Shown here piece by piece: positions 16,531 to 25,999 of a stretch of DNA of 53,916 nucleotides. Source of the stretch: Planctomycetota bacterium (GTDB lineage: Bacteria > Planctomycetota > UBA1135 > GCA-002748355); NCBI GenBank assembly GCA_002685965.1, contig NYZE01000053.1, positions 1 to 53,916 on the forward strand. The letters are read 5' to 3'. Below the pieces are notes generated by a model. It worked only from the letters and a program-made list of their open reading frames with translations, made no database searches and had not been told where the DNA came from. A program made the position numbers and the translations under genes. Position 1 is the first letter of the stretch; each line of letters opens with the position of its first letter.

Positions 16531-17316
16531 TTAAATCCGACACTCGGGGCGGTCGAGTAGCGATGGCGTACTGACCTCGTGTTGCAGCGCAAGCCGGATC
16601 TCGGAGTCCAAGCCCAGGCGGGTCAGGGCCTTTCGTGCTGCCTCATGCGCCAGCTCGGGCGCGTTGTTGACCAAGGAGAGATGTGCCTGCCACAGCACTC
16701 TCAGTCTTGGGCTTGCGACTTGCTGCAGCAGGTGCGCTGCCTGCGCATTGGACAAGTGGCCGCGGCGGGAGGCGATACGGTCCTGAAGCTTCGGCTCGTA
16801 GGGTCCCTCGCGCAACATGCGCGGGTCGTAGTTGAACTCGAGGTACAGCAGGTCGAGGTCGCGTAGCATCTGGGTCAAGGCGCCACCCGTGCTGCCGAGA
16901 TCGGTAACGACGCCGATGCGCAGGCCGTCGCATTCAACGAGGTAGGCCATTGTCTCGGGAGCGTCGTGCGAGACTCGGGTCGGACTGAGGCGGAAGCCCG
17001 CGATGTCAAAGGGGCGTCCTGGGTAGACCCGTTCCAGTCGTGGAATCGAGCGCTGGTGTTCGGCCGTGCGCTCAGTGGCGTAGAGCGGCACGCCAGAGCG
17101 TCGTGCGATGCGCCCGGCGCTGCGCGTGTGATCGAGGTGTCGATGCGTCAGCACGACGCCAGCCAGCTCGCTCGTGGGTTGGCCAGCGGCGCGGAGTCGC
17201 TGTTGCATCGTTGCCCAGTTGAGCCCGGCATCGATCAGGATCGCTCCGGTGCTGTTGCGAATGAGCACGGAGTTGCCATGGCTGCCGGAGCCGAGTGGTT
17301 GGAACAAGAGACTCAC
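16531..17316 (-). CDS. WalJ/YycJ-like metallo-beta-lactamase-fold hydrolase
   Basis: 261 aa starting with GTG at 17316, which overlaps the TGA of the YfhO-like gene by 4 bp; the track start at 17604 lies within that gene. The N-terminus (VSLLFQPLGSGSHGNSVLI) and metal-binding motif HRHLDH (HxHxDH) place it in the metallo-beta-lactamase superfamily, closest by eye to YycJ/WalJ/VicX, which are thought to be exonucleases or phosphodiesterases. Further histidines (RVSHDAPE and GHLSN) are in plausible places. Cytoplasmic. Its position at the end of an envelope operon is reminiscent of walJ next to htrA-type genes in Firmicutes. Confidence 0.8.
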   Translation of the reverse strand: MSLLFQPLGSGSHGNSVLIRNSTGAILIDAGLNWATMQQRLRAAGQPTSELAGVVLTHRHLDHTRSAGRIARRSGVPLYATERTAEHQRSIPRLERVYPGRPFDIAGFRLSPTRVSHDAPETMAYLVECDGLRIGVVTDLGSTGGALTQMLRDLDLLYLEFNYDPRMLREGPYEPKLQDRIASRRGHLSNAQAAHLLQQVASPRLRVLWQAHLSLVNNAPELAHEAARKALTRLGLDSEIRLALQHEVSTPSLLDRPECRI

Positions 17317-19988
17317 GTAGGCGAACTCTCGCCGAAGGGCGTCTCCGTGTCCACGACGTGGGGATCGCGCCTGGTCTGGTGACCGTACCACCAGCAGAGC
17401 GCGATGATCAGGACCGCGGCCGAGAACGCTGTCAACAGCAGTCCGCGGATGAACGGCGAAGTGCTGTAGACGAAGCGCACGTCGTGTTTGCCAGGAGGAA
17501 TCCACAACGCGCGGAAGCACAGGTTGGCGCGGTGCCAGTCCGCCTTGTTGTCGTCGATGGTCGTGTGCCAGTGAGGCAGGGCCGTGTCGGTCAGCACGAG
17601 CCACGCGCCCGGACAGTCATCGATCAGCAGCCGTAGCTCGCTCGTTGTGTCCTCGAGGAAGCGCACCTTCGCCGCCGCGATCTTCGTTGGGTCTGCCATC
17701 GCGTCCAGGTGTGCGATGGCCGTGCTCGGTTGCAGCAGCACGCGCGCACGTGGGTCGAAGTCCTTCGCGATCAGTCGTTGCACGGCCGTGTCGTCGTCGC
17801 CGACCACCTCCGCTTCCGGCACGAGGAAAGCACGCGGCAGTGCCGTCTTGCGTTCGTAGATCCAGAAGCCACCGCTCGGACCGATCAGCGGCTTCGTCGC
17901 GGGCGGACCGAGCTTCGGGATCTCCTCGTTGCTCAACAGGTAGCGAATGCCGAACAGGTCGAACAGCCCGCGTTGCAGGCGGTCGTCGGCCGGCAGCGTG
18001 CGTACCCAGTACTCGCGCAGCATCTGACTCGGCCCGTAGAGCTCGCGGAATGGGCGCCAGCTACGTTTGTCGACCCACTGGTAGCAGTTGAGGTCGCGGA
18101 TGCCCTCGGGGATGAGGAGGTTCGGCGGGAGTGCGGTCGGGGCCGTCGGTGTGCTCCCGACGCGCGCGACCATGAAGCCCCCTGACTCACGGTGTGCGAC
18201 GCGCTGCTCGCGCAGGAAACGATGCACTGGCGTGTCCGGCTCGTTTCGGTGTGGGAAGCTCGGGTTGATGTGCCGAGCGCCGAGAACCAGTTCCAGCGCG
18301 GTGAGCCCGATCGCGAGCCATGGCAGCATGGTGCGCATGTTGCCGATGCGCCGGCTCTGCAGTAGCACCAGCCAGACGGTGATCGCTACGAAACAGAGCG
18401 CTGCGATGCCCGCCTGGTCCGACATGTGCTGCAGCGCGGGTACCGTCGTGCTGCCGAATAGCCCTTCGAGTGTCTTCGCATTGCCTGCGACGTCGGGATA
18501 AGAGGACATCCATCCCTTGGCGATGCCGTCGGTCATCCAGCGTATGGCGCCCGCGCCGTCGCTGGCGATGGAAGCCGTGTAGAGCCAGACCGCTGTGCAC
18601 GCGACCGCAAAGGCGCTCGGTACCGCGATCGCTACGCCGCGAAGTCGGCGCGTCAACGTCGGTGCGACTTCGAGTCCCATCGCGGCGAGGGCGGCGCCGA
18701 AGAAGCACACCGGCGCCATCATCCGGAAGGGTGAGGATGCTTGGAACGCCGGGAACCAGCCCACGAGACCGTAAGCGACGCCGCCCGTGGCCAGCGCCGC
18801 AAACAGCAGCAGCGCCGATACCGCAAAGTAGCGGAAGCGAACGGTCGGCCTGAACAACGCGAGGAACATGCACACGAGTGGCAGGCTGCCGAGCCAGATT
18901 GCGTACTCGGTGTAGTTGAAGTTGATCGGGAAGTGCAGCTTGCCGGTCGCCGGGTCGGCGCGCGACCAGAGCATGTGGATCAGCGGATTTTTCGAGTATG
19001 GCAGTTCCGGGCTTTCGATCCCGCTGCCGAACGGCGCTGACATGAAGAAACCGAGCAGGCCCGCGGGGTCGAATCCCTGCGCCGTCAGATTGGCGGTGGT
19101 TTGATTGAGATCGCGTTCCGTGTTGGGAAAGTGATCGAGCATCGGCACGAGTTGCACGGCGGCGAGACCGATCGCGCACAGGACGGCGCAGCCGAACCAG
19201 GCGCCGAGTGCTACTGCCGAGCCCGTGCCTTCCCCGCGCAGTGCGCGCAGCGCCAGCACGAGGACATAGAGGCCGAACGCGAACGAGATCGCGAGTGCGT
19301 ATGGCGGGAAGCCGCTCAGCCAGCACAAGCCGAGGCTCACTGCCAAGCCGCACAGGGCCGGAATGCGCGCCACGCCGCGCTGCTTGGAGAGACGCTCGAG
19401 TGCCCAGAACCCGGCCGGTAGCCAGAGCAGGGTCTCCATCCGCATGTAGAAGTGACCATTCGCCGCGAGCGTTCCCGACAGTTGGAACACGACCGCTCCA
19501 AACAACGCCGGTCCGATGCACAGGCCGATCTCGCGCAGAAAACCGAACATGAACACGCCCGCGAGCGTGAACGCGATCCACGCCACAAACCCGAAGGCTC
19601 GGTTCGGATCGAAGGCCAGGAAGAACCAGTGAAGGGGCTGTGCGAAGCCGCTGACCGCTGTTGCGAACAGTGGCGCGCCGGCGCGCACATAGGGATTCCA
19701 GTGTGGGAAGCGTCCCTCTTCGATCTCTGCGCGCGCGAGCCGATACTCGGGTGCGCACACCTGCGATTTTTCGGTGATGTCCCAGTTGCTACCGGCCTTG
19801 CGGTTGTCGATTTCCGCCTGGTCGAGCGCGCAGCTGAGCGGCGGAAAGGTCGTGCTGTCGAAGGGCAAGTAGTCGAAGCCCCGGAACAACGGCTCCCACA
19901 GCAGCACGGCGGGCAGCGCAACGAGCACGAGTAGTGCAAGGAGTGTGGCGCGGCGGCGTGGTCCGCTGCTCGGTAGTCGTGGCTTCAT
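17313..19988 (-). CDS. YfhO-family polytopic membrane protein (second copy)
   Basis: 891 aa. The start ATG overlaps the stop of the first YfhO-like gene by 4 bp. An N-terminal TM (LLALLVLVALPAVLLW) is followed by FRGFDYLPFDS and then about a dozen hydrophobic segments up to residue about 550. A soluble periplasmic region comes next, and the protein ends with a TM. The motif FPHWNPYVRAGAPLFA is typical of YfhO proteins, which are GT-C-like and have been linked to glycosylation of cell-wall polymers. It is paired with a 841-aa relative, suggesting either different acceptors or a heterodimer. No catalytic residue can be assigned with confidence. Confidence 0.78.
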   Translation of the reverse strand: MKPRLPSSGPRRRATLLALLVLVALPAVLLWEPLFRGFDYLPFDSTTFPPLSCALDQAEIDNRKAGSNWDITEKSQVCAPEYRLARAEIEEGRFPHWNPYVRAGAPLFATAVSGFAQPLHWFFLAFDPNRAFGFVAWIAFTLAGVFMFGFLREIGLCIGPALFGAVVFQLSGTLAANGHFYMRMETLLWLPAGFWALERLSKQRGVARIPALCGLAVSLGLCWLSGFPPYALAISFAFGLYVLVLALRALRGEGTGSAVALGAWFGCAVLCAIGLAAVQLVPMLDHFPNTERDLNQTTANLTAQGFDPAGLLGFFMSAPFGSGIESPELPYSKNPLIHMLWSRADPATGKLHFPINFNYTEYAIWLGSLPLVCMFLALFRPTVRFRYFAVSALLLFAALATGGVAYGLVGWFPAFQASSPFRMMAPVCFFGAALAAMGLEVAPTLTRRLRGVAIAVPSAFAVACTAVWLYTASIASDGAGAIRWMTDGIAKGWMSSYPDVAGNAKTLEGLFGSTTVPALQHMSDQAGIAALCFVAITVWLVLLQSRRIGNMRTMLPWLAIGLTALELVLGARHINPSFPHRNEPDTPVHRFLREQRVAHRESGGFMVARVGSTPTAPTALPPNLLIPEGIRDLNCYQWVDKRSWRPFRELYGPSQMLREYWVRTLPADDRLQRGLFDLFGIRYLLSNEEIPKLGPPATKPLIGPSGGFWIYERKTALPRAFLVPEAEVVGDDDTAVQRLIAKDFDPRARVLLQPSTAIAHLDAMADPTKIAAAKVRFLEDTTSELRLLIDDCPGAWLVLTDTALPHWHTTIDDNKADWHRANLCFRALWIPPGKHDVRFVYSTSPFIRGLLLTAFSAAVLIIALCWWYGHQTRRDPHVVDTETPFGESSPT

Positions 19989-22510
19989 GCGCGCTGCCGC
20001 CGACCGGCGAGCACGAGGATGACAAGCGCGATGAGCGACGCCAGCGACACGACGCAGCCGAACATGAACGAGCGCGGTGCGTAACGCAACACCACGTCGG
20101 CGCCCTTACCCGAGGGCACCAGTGCGGCCTGCAGGGCGCCGAAGGCAGGCACGATGTCTCGCCACTCTCCGTCATTGACGCGGTAGCTCCAACCTGGAGC
20201 CCAGGCTTGCGAAACGAACAGGACCGTCGGCGCTTTGCTCGTGTAGCGCAGCCGCACGCTCGATGCCCGCCACTCCACGACCTCGACCCGCGCATTCGGA
20301 TCAGGCGCGACGCTGGCCGTCGCTTCGTCGGTCAAAGACGTCAGACACCCTTGACCGGCGAACACCTCGTCGAGGACGGTGGCCACTTCTTGTCGTGCGG
20401 CCGGACTGTCGTGGTCCCAGATGCGGTGGAGCGCTTGCTCGTAGCGTGCCGTCAGATCCGGCGACGCCACGGTTCCGAAGAGGCGGACGAGGGGTGCGGG
20501 TTCGTTCGCGAGCCAGAAGCCCGGCTGCCCCGCTGTTCGCCAGTCGGGGCCGGGCGACTCCCGAGCGACCAAGGCCTGTGCCGCTACCAGGGGCAACAGC
20601 GGCGAAGCCAGGCTCTTCGGATCGAAGAGTCCGGCAACACCGGCGCCGCGCGAGGCGCTCTTGGCGTCGATGGCGTGGAAGAACTGCTCCATGCGCAGCA
20701 GTTGCAGGGGGCCGTAGCCGCATGCGTCGGCGCCCCCGAGCACAAGCGGCAGGTTCGGTGGCAGAGAGCGAACATCCCTGGCCGAGGTCGCTTCAGGATC
20801 GAGCCGGATCAGGCGGGCCGGGGCACCGTTCTTTGGTTGTGGCACCGGGAGCTCGACATCCAACGAAGCGAGCGCAGGTGCCGGGGTCGCCTGCCATGCG
20901 ATCGGCAGCATCTGCATCGCGCCCGCAACCAGGAAGGCGAGCAAGGGTGCGCGCCGTCCAAATGCTGCGCCGGTTACGAGCGCGGCACCGAGGCAGCCGA
21001 GGCCGATGACCAGCAACGCTTGGTTCGCGGCGAGTTCACCGCTCGCGAAGTTCTCGCTTGCCGTTCCCGCGGGAAGGCCCCACCGGCGATCCTGGACTCC
21101 AGCTGCCCATGTGGCGAAGTCCGCTTCCCCGGTTGTGAGCAGCAACAGGGCGAACCCGGCGATGGTCGCGCCGATTACGAGCGTGGCGACGCGAGTCGAT
21201 CGATTCGGTTCGCGAAAGCCGAGGCCGGCGAGGATCGGCAGGCACAGCGCCGGCACGAGCAGCAACCTGCGGAAGTCACCGACGCGCGCGCCTGGCAACA
21301 AGGATGCGATGTCGATCAGACCGGGAGTCGCGACGGCAGCGAGCAACGCGAGCAAGCTAGCGCTGCCGAGGAACCAAACGCCGACCCGCACCTTCTCGTC
21401 GCGCAATCGCCTCAGTGCTCCGATCGCGAACAGCAACGCCCACGCTCCCATGCCCACCGCGGTCTCGGTGTGGTTGAAAGTGCCGGCGCTGAGCGGCCCC
21501 CGGCGTTCCATCGGCACGAGCAGCAGTGAGAGCCAGGTGGGGCGCGGATTGTCTGGCCCACGCGGGGTCATGTCACCGGGCGCCGCGAGCTGGCTCGGCA
21601 ACAACAGATCGAGCCAATGCGTCGGCGACAGGGCGGACGCGCGCAGCGCCTCCAGCGTGGCTGGCGTTCGCGACGCGAGTTGCGACAGCTCGAGTGTCGG
21701 CGCCAGCTGTAACGCTGCCAGCGTAGTACCGAGACCGAGTCCGAGCGGTATGAGCAGGGCAGGCTTCCATGCGACGCCACGCCCAGCGACCCTGTCCTCG
21801 AGGAGCAGGAGCGCCGTGAATCCGAGCACCAGGTAGCCGAGCAACACGCTGGCCTGCGCGAAACCCGCAAGCCATGACAGGCACGTGCAGATGGTCAAGC
21901 ATGCCATTGGCAGGATCCGCGTTGCGCCGCCCGGTCGGAGCAGCGCGTGCGACGCCTCGAGTGCCGGCAGGATCCAGAGTGCGGCGAAGAAGATCATCGG
22001 ATGGTGCACGTGCGCGCTTGCCCAACTCGACAGCACGAGCGTGCCGTTGGCGAACAACGAGCCGGCCTCGGTCGCCCCGAGGCGTCGCGCCAGCCGGTAG
22101 GCGAACAGTCCAGCGAGTACCAGGTGGAGCAAGTAGCTCCACGCGTAGACCCCGGCCGGGTTGAACAGCGCGAACGCGATCGCGGTCGGATAGAAGGCAC
22201 GCGAAGTCGCCTGCGCGAGCAAGGGCATGCCGCACGACATTCGCGGCTCCCAGAGAGGCACTTCTCCCCGCGCCCACGACTCGCCGACGGCCGTGTCGTA
22301 GGGCAGGAACTGCAGCACCTTGTCGCGCCGGTGCGGAACGGTTGCGGCGTCGATGGCACGGCGTTCGTCCTCGGTCAGCGCGTTAGTGAGCGGCGCGAAA
22401 CCGCGAACGTCTTGCGGCAACAGCGCGTAGCCGGGCACGAGGGCCTTGCCGAGACAGCAGAGGCCGAGAGCAAGAGCGAGGAAGATGGCGCGCGTCTGGC
22501 GCAGCTGCAT
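19985..22510 (-). CDS. YfhO-family polytopic membrane protein (first copy)
   Basis: 841 aa starting 9 bp after the HtrA stop. Same architecture as its downstream neighbour: an N-terminal TM, a periplasmic loop with VPLWEPRMSCGMPLLAQ (the counterpart of the other copy's WNPYVRAGAPLF), about 12 TM segments to residue about 550, a soluble region, then a final TM (FMFGCVVSLASLIALVILVLAG). The overall similarity looks distant, so this is an old duplication. GT-C-like transferase activity with a lipid-linked sugar donor is the family-based guess. Confidence 0.78.
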   Translation of the reverse strand: MQLRQTRAIFLALALGLCCLGKALVPGYALLPQDVRGFAPLTNALTEDERRAIDAATVPHRRDKVLQFLPYDTAVGESWARGEVPLWEPRMSCGMPLLAQATSRAFYPTAIAFALFNPAGVYAWSYLLHLVLAGLFAYRLARRLGATEAGSLFANGTLVLSSWASAHVHHPMIFFAALWILPALEASHALLRPGGATRILPMACLTICTCLSWLAGFAQASVLLGYLVLGFTALLLLEDRVAGRGVAWKPALLIPLGLGLGTTLAALQLAPTLELSQLASRTPATLEALRASALSPTHWLDLLLPSQLAAPGDMTPRGPDNPRPTWLSLLLVPMERRGPLSAGTFNHTETAVGMGAWALLFAIGALRRLRDEKVRVGVWFLGSASLLALLAAVATPGLIDIASLLPGARVGDFRRLLLVPALCLPILAGLGFREPNRSTRVATLVIGATIAGFALLLLTTGEADFATWAAGVQDRRWGLPAGTASENFASGELAANQALLVIGLGCLGAALVTGAAFGRRAPLLAFLVAGAMQMLPIAWQATPAPALASLDVELPVPQPKNGAPARLIRLDPEATSARDVRSLPPNLPLVLGGADACGYGPLQLLRMEQFFHAIDAKSASRGAGVAGLFDPKSLASPLLPLVAAQALVARESPGPDWRTAGQPGFWLANEPAPLVRLFGTVASPDLTARYEQALHRIWDHDSPAARQEVATVLDEVFAGQGCLTSLTDEATASVAPDPNARVEVVEWRASSVRLRYTSKAPTVLFVSQAWAPGWSYRVNDGEWRDIVPAFGALQAALVPSGKGADVVLRYAPRSFMFGCVVSLASLIALVILVLAGRRQRA

Positions 22511-22519
22511 GCAGAGCTT

Positions 22520-23683
22520 CTACTGTTGTAGTCCGGTGAGACGAACCCTGACGCGGGATGTGCGACGTTCGGCGACTCGGTAGACGCGAACGGTGACTTC
22601 GTCGTCGATCCTATAGTTTTTGAGGGTCTCTTTCAGTTCGTCGCCATCATGGATCACCTTGTCTTCGATGCCGACGATGACGTCGCCGGTGATGATCTTG
22701 CCCGCTGCCGATTGCATCAAGCGCTTGAGTCCGGCCGCTTCGGCCGGACTGCCCTGCGCAAAGCGGAAGACGCCGACACCCGTGACCCCTAGCTCGTCCC
22801 GCACTCTGCGGTTCACGTCCGTGCGGAACGTGATGCCAAGACCGGGCCGTAGCAGTCTGCCCCTGCGGATCAGTTCGGTGGTGACGTCGTTGACGGTGTC
22901 GACCGGGATTGCGAAGCCGATACCCGACGACGATCGTGAGCGACTGATGATGGAGGTGTTGACGCCGATCAACAGGCCTGCGCTATCGATCAACGGTCCG
23001 CCCGAGTTGCCGGGGTTGATCGCGGCGTCAGTCTGGATCACGCCGTCGATCAGCACGCCGTTTGGTGCCCTGATCTGGCGCCCCAGCGCCGAGATGATGC
23101 CCTTGGTCAAGGTCAGGTCGAGGCCGAACGGATTGCCGATCGCGTAGCTGTTCTGTCCGACCTCAAGGCTCGCCGACTTGCCGAGCGCGATCGGTTTGAG
23201 GAACTCCTTGGGTGCGTCGATCTTGAGCACTGCGAGGTCCTTGCTCACCACCATTCCGACCAGGGTCGCCCAGTAGCTACGCTTGTTGGCGAGCGAGACG
23301 CGCCACCGCTTTGCGGCCCTCGCGACGTGGTAGTTGGTGACGATGTTGCCGCTGTCGTCCCAGACGAAGCCGGAGCCGGTTCCCTCGGCGTTCTCCTCGA
23401 AGATGCCCCTGCTGCCGCCCGTCACGGCGGTGATGTAGACCACCGAGGGCGAGATTTGACGAAAGATCTCGATCGTACGCTGCTCGTCGGAGTGGAGGTC
23501 GCCCCGGTAGACGATCGCCCGGGGCTTGGCCGACGGGTCGTGCAGGGCTGGGCCGCCAGACGTGGTAATGCGCCAAAGGAGCATCCCGGCGAGGAGCATT
23601 CCGGCGAGGATCGGCCACAGGTAAATCGGGGGCTTGTGGCCCCTGCGATAAGGCTGCCGGGAGTAGGGTTCAGATATCGACAT
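22520..23683 (-). CDS. HtrA/DegS-like membrane-anchored serine protease with PDZ
   Basis: 387 aa. A single N-terminal TM (about residues 20-36, LWPILAGMLLAGMLLW) anchors a periplasmic trypsin-like domain with the triad H119 (VTNYHVA), D149 (SKDLAVLKI) and S227 (NPGNSGGPL). One PDZ domain follows at about 285-385 (GVGVFRFAQGSPAEAAGL and GDVIVGIEDKVI). The single anchor plus single PDZ matches DegS-type regulatory or quality-control proteases of S1C. It heads a run with two YfhO-like genes and a WalJ-like gene, so it may look after envelope assembly. A -10-like TAGAAT on the minus strand lies 40 nt before the start. Confidence 0.88.
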   Translation of the reverse strand: MSISEPYSRQPYRRGHKPPIYLWPILAGMLLAGMLLWRITTSGGPALHDPSAKPRAIVYRGDLHSDEQRTIEIFRQISPSVVYITAVTGGSRGIFEENAEGTGSGFVWDDSGNIVTNYHVARAAKRWRVSLANKRSYWATLVGMVVSKDLAVLKIDAPKEFLKPIALGKSASLEVGQNSYAIGNPFGLDLTLTKGIISALGRQIRAPNGVLIDGVIQTDAAINPGNSGGPLIDSAGLLIGVNTSIISRSRSSSGIGFAIPVDTVNDVTTELIRRGRLLRPGLGITFRTDVNRRVRDELGVTGVGVFRFAQGSPAEAAGLKRLMQSAAGKIITGDVIVGIEDKVIHDGDELKETLKNYRIDDEVTVRVYRVAERRTSRVRVRLTGLQQ

Positions 23684-23723
23684 GAACTGTCGGATTTTGC
23701 GGGCCGATGAAAGGCTATCCCGA

Positions 23724-23733
23724 ATTCTATACT
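23724..23733. promoter_or_regulatory. Overlapping divergent -10 boxes (htrA-like / GT39-like)
   Basis: The sequence ATTCTATACT contains TATACT on the plus strand (26 nt before the GT39-like ATG) and TAGAAT on the minus strand (40 nt before the HtrA start). Both match TATAAT at 5/6. No good -35 boxes. Competition between the two promoters is possible. Confidence 0.45.
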
Positions 23734-23759
23734 TGGAACGGGGTCTTGCCCGCTAACGA

Positions 23760-25325
23760 ATGACCGATCCGATGGACATCGACGCACTTCTCGACGACCC
23801 GAAGCCCAAGGTGAGGCCGCAACCGCCGCCGGAGACGGCGATCGTCGAGCGAGATCCCCCGTGGAGTTGGCACCACATTGTCCTCTTGGCGGCCATCACG
23901 CTGCTCGCGGGGATGCTGCGGCTCTACAAGCTCGACCAGTGGAGCTTCTGGATCGACGAGGTCCACACGCTGCGCGATGCCGTCCTGAAATCACCGGATC
24001 AGTTCTGGGGCTCGCCGACGAGTCGCTATCCGGTCGGCTACCTGCTCCTGCGCTGGATCCAACCGCTGCTGCCGGGGTCCGCAGAAGGCAGCTACCGGCT
24101 TCTGTTCGCGTTCTTCGGCATCGCCTCCGTGCCATTGCTCGCGGTTTTCGTGCGACGGTTGCTCGGCACAGGCCCAGGGCTCGTGGCCGGCCTGTTTCTC
24201 GCCCTCTCGCCCTGGCATCTCTATTGGTCGCAGAACTGCCGCGTCTACACGGTGCTGCTGTTCCTGGCCCTGGCCGGGTTCATGGCCTTCTGGATCGGCA
24301 CCGAGAAGGGCAGCGGGCTCTGGTTTGTGATCGCCGACCTGATGCTCGTCCTTGCCGCGGCGTCGCATCCGTGCGCGGTACTGATCCTGCCGGCGTTCTT
24401 CGTGTACCTGGCGCTTCTACGCACACGCATCGTCGAGTGGCCGAGCCGCCTCGGCAAACGCGCGCTGATGTGGTTCTTGATCCCGATCGCCCTCGCGTCG
24501 GGTCTGGCGATCACGACGGTGACCAAGGCTTGGCTGTCCTACGAGGGCGCCAAGTCGGGCTGGTCGCTGCCGCACCTCATGAACACGACGGTCTACTTCG
24601 TGCGTCTGCCTATCCTCGGCGCGTCACTGATCGGGGTGATTCTGCTCTGGCAGCGCAGCAGGCGGACCTGTTTGTTCCTCGCCGGGATGCTGGTCCTGCC
24701 GACCATCGGGGTCGGAATCGCGTCCCTCTGGGTGCGCGCGACGGCCCAGTATCTGTTCTTCACACTGCCGATTTGGTGCGCGCTTGCGGGCTTCGGTATG
24801 TGGGCGCTTGCCGAGCGGGCGGCGTTTGGCATGCAGCGCTCGAAGCTGGTCCTGCAGGGGCTGCTGATCTCGTTGGTGGTGTTCGACCTCGCCGCGCAGG
24901 ACCACCTCTACTTCCACTATCGCTACGGCGATCGACCGCGATGGCGGGATGCGGCCAACTACATCGAGCACAGTGGTTCACCGCAGGACATTGTCGCTAG
25001 CACGAACACGCCCTGCCTCGAGTGGTATCTCAACCCGGCGATGCCGATGGGGATGATCCCGGATTCGCTCGACAGCAATCGCATTGCCGTCAAGCTCCTC
25101 GCCAAGTGGACCCTAGATGACGTCAAGGGGTGGCAACGACAGGCAGGCGAGAATCGCAGCCGCGTCTGGATCGTCGTGACCGAACCCGAGCTCTACGAGA
25201 TGAATCCGAGGCGGGATTGGGACGTGTGGCTGCGCGAGAACTTCCGCCAGGTGAGACGCTTCGCGAACTGGGCGGGGCCGAAGGATATGACTGTGTTGGT
25301 GTATCTGTACGAGCCGACAGACTGA
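23760..25325 (+). CDS. GT39/ArnT-like membrane glycosyltransferase
   Basis: 521 aa. A 35-residue Pro-rich cytoplasmic tail precedes the first TM (HHIVLLAAITLLAGML). The following loop holds WSFWIDEVHTLRD, with the Asp-Glu pair characteristic of GT-C enzymes of the PMT/ArnT type in the first extracytoplasmic loop. About ten TM segments follow, then a soluble C-terminal region from about residue 400. Such enzymes move a sugar from a polyprenyl-phosphate to lipid A, proteins or other glycans on the outer face of the inner membrane. Divergent from the HtrA/YfhO operon, and followed by a histidine phosphatase after 2 bp. Confidence 0.8.
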   Translation: MTDPMDIDALLDDPKPKVRPQPPPETAIVERDPPWSWHHIVLLAAITLLAGMLRLYKLDQWSFWIDEVHTLRDAVLKSPDQFWGSPTSRYPVGYLLLRWIQPLLPGSAEGSYRLLFAFFGIASVPLLAVFVRRLLGTGPGLVAGLFLALSPWHLYWSQNCRVYTVLLFLALAGFMAFWIGTEKGSGLWFVIADLMLVLAAASHPCAVLILPAFFVYLALLRTRIVEWPSRLGKRALMWFLIPIALASGLAITTVTKAWLSYEGAKSGWSLPHLMNTTVYFVRLPILGASLIGVILLWQRSRRTCLFLAGMLVLPTIGVGIASLWVRATAQYLFFTLPIWCALAGFGMWALAERAAFGMQRSKLVLQGLLISLVVFDLAAQDHLYFHYRYGDRPRWRDAANYIEHSGSPQDIVASTNTPCLEWYLNPAMPMGMIPDSLDSNRIAVKLLAKWTLDDVKGWQRQAGENRSRVWIVVTEPELYEMNPRRDWDVWLRENFRQVRRFANWAGPKDMTVLVYLYEPTD

Positions 25326-25327
25326 CG

Positions 25328-25972
25328 GTGCTGAGATCCCGTATTCATCTTTGCCGGCATGGCGAAGTCGACAAGGCCTGGCGCTCGCGGATCTACGGTG
25401 CTTCGGACGTGGCCCTCGCCGACGCTGGCAAGGCACGCTTCGATGCAATTGCCGATGATCTGGCGCGCATCGAGTTCGCGGCGATCTACGCCAGTGACCT
25501 TGAACGGGCCAAGGACGGGGCCGGGCGCATCGCTGCGGCGTGCCGGCTTGAGGTCGTCATCGACCCGCGTTTGCGCGAGATCGACCGGGGTGAGTGGGTC
25601 GGCTTGACCCTCGATGAGATCGAGGAGCGCTGGCCTGGCGGCGTCGATGCCTACCTCGCAGACCCGAATGGCTACGCCGGCCACGGCGGCGAGACCCATC
25701 GCGACCTGGCTGACCGGGTGTGGCCAGTTTTGGAGGAGTTGGCCGACCGGCACGTGGGCGAGCAGGTGCTCGTCGTGTGCCACGGCCAGCTGATGCGGGC
25801 GGTCGTGGCGCGGGCGCTCGGGATCAGCGGGGCCCGGTCGCTTAACCTGATGACGGGTAACGGTGGGCTGACGACCGTCGATCGCTTTGACGATGGCGTG
25901 TGGGTCGTGCAAGCGGTCAACGCCCCGACGCTGCGCGGCGGTGAGTGGGGCGGCCGGGAGTTCAAGCCTTGA
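25328..25972 (+). CDS. Histidine phosphatase family protein
   Basis: 214 aa from GTG at 25328, 2 bp after the GT39-like stop; the track start at 25130 lies inside that gene. The phosphoglycerate-mutase-like RHG motif is near the N-terminus (HLCRHGEVDK), with the second histidine in VVCHGQLMRA and the acid region in REIDRGEWVG. It is shorter and simpler than the gpmA product at 47 kb and resembles CobC/PhoE-type phosphatases. Substrate unknown. Coupling to a membrane glycosyltransferase may be coincidental. Confidence 0.82.
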   Translation: MLRSRIHLCRHGEVDKAWRSRIYGASDVALADAGKARFDAIADDLARIEFAAIYASDLERAKDGAGRIAAACRLEVVIDPRLREIDRGEWVGLTLDEIEERWPGGVDAYLADPNGYAGHGGETHRDLADRVWPVLEELADRHVGEQVLVVCHGQLMRAVVARALGISGARSLNLMTGNGGLTTVDRFDDGVWVVQAVNAPTLRGGEWGGREFKP

Positions 25973-25986
25973 GGCCGGCCTTGGCC

Positions 25987-25992
25987 TAGAAT
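25987..25992 (+). promoter_or_regulatory. -10 box for leaderless rbfA
   Basis: TAGAAT (5/6) ending 7 nt before the rbfA ATG, in a 27-bp intergenic gap without an SD. The predicted transcript starts at or within a base of the ATG. Confidence 0.45.
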
Positions 25993-25999
25993 CACCCCC

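Noticed and set aside
18187-19758. 523-aa minus-strand ORF
   Set aside because: Same strand but another frame of the YfhO-like gene, Arg-rich shadow.
19934-21529. 531-aa plus-strand ORF
   Set aside because: Lies opposite both YfhO-like genes, low-complexity Arg/Gln/Glu-rich, no recognisable domain.
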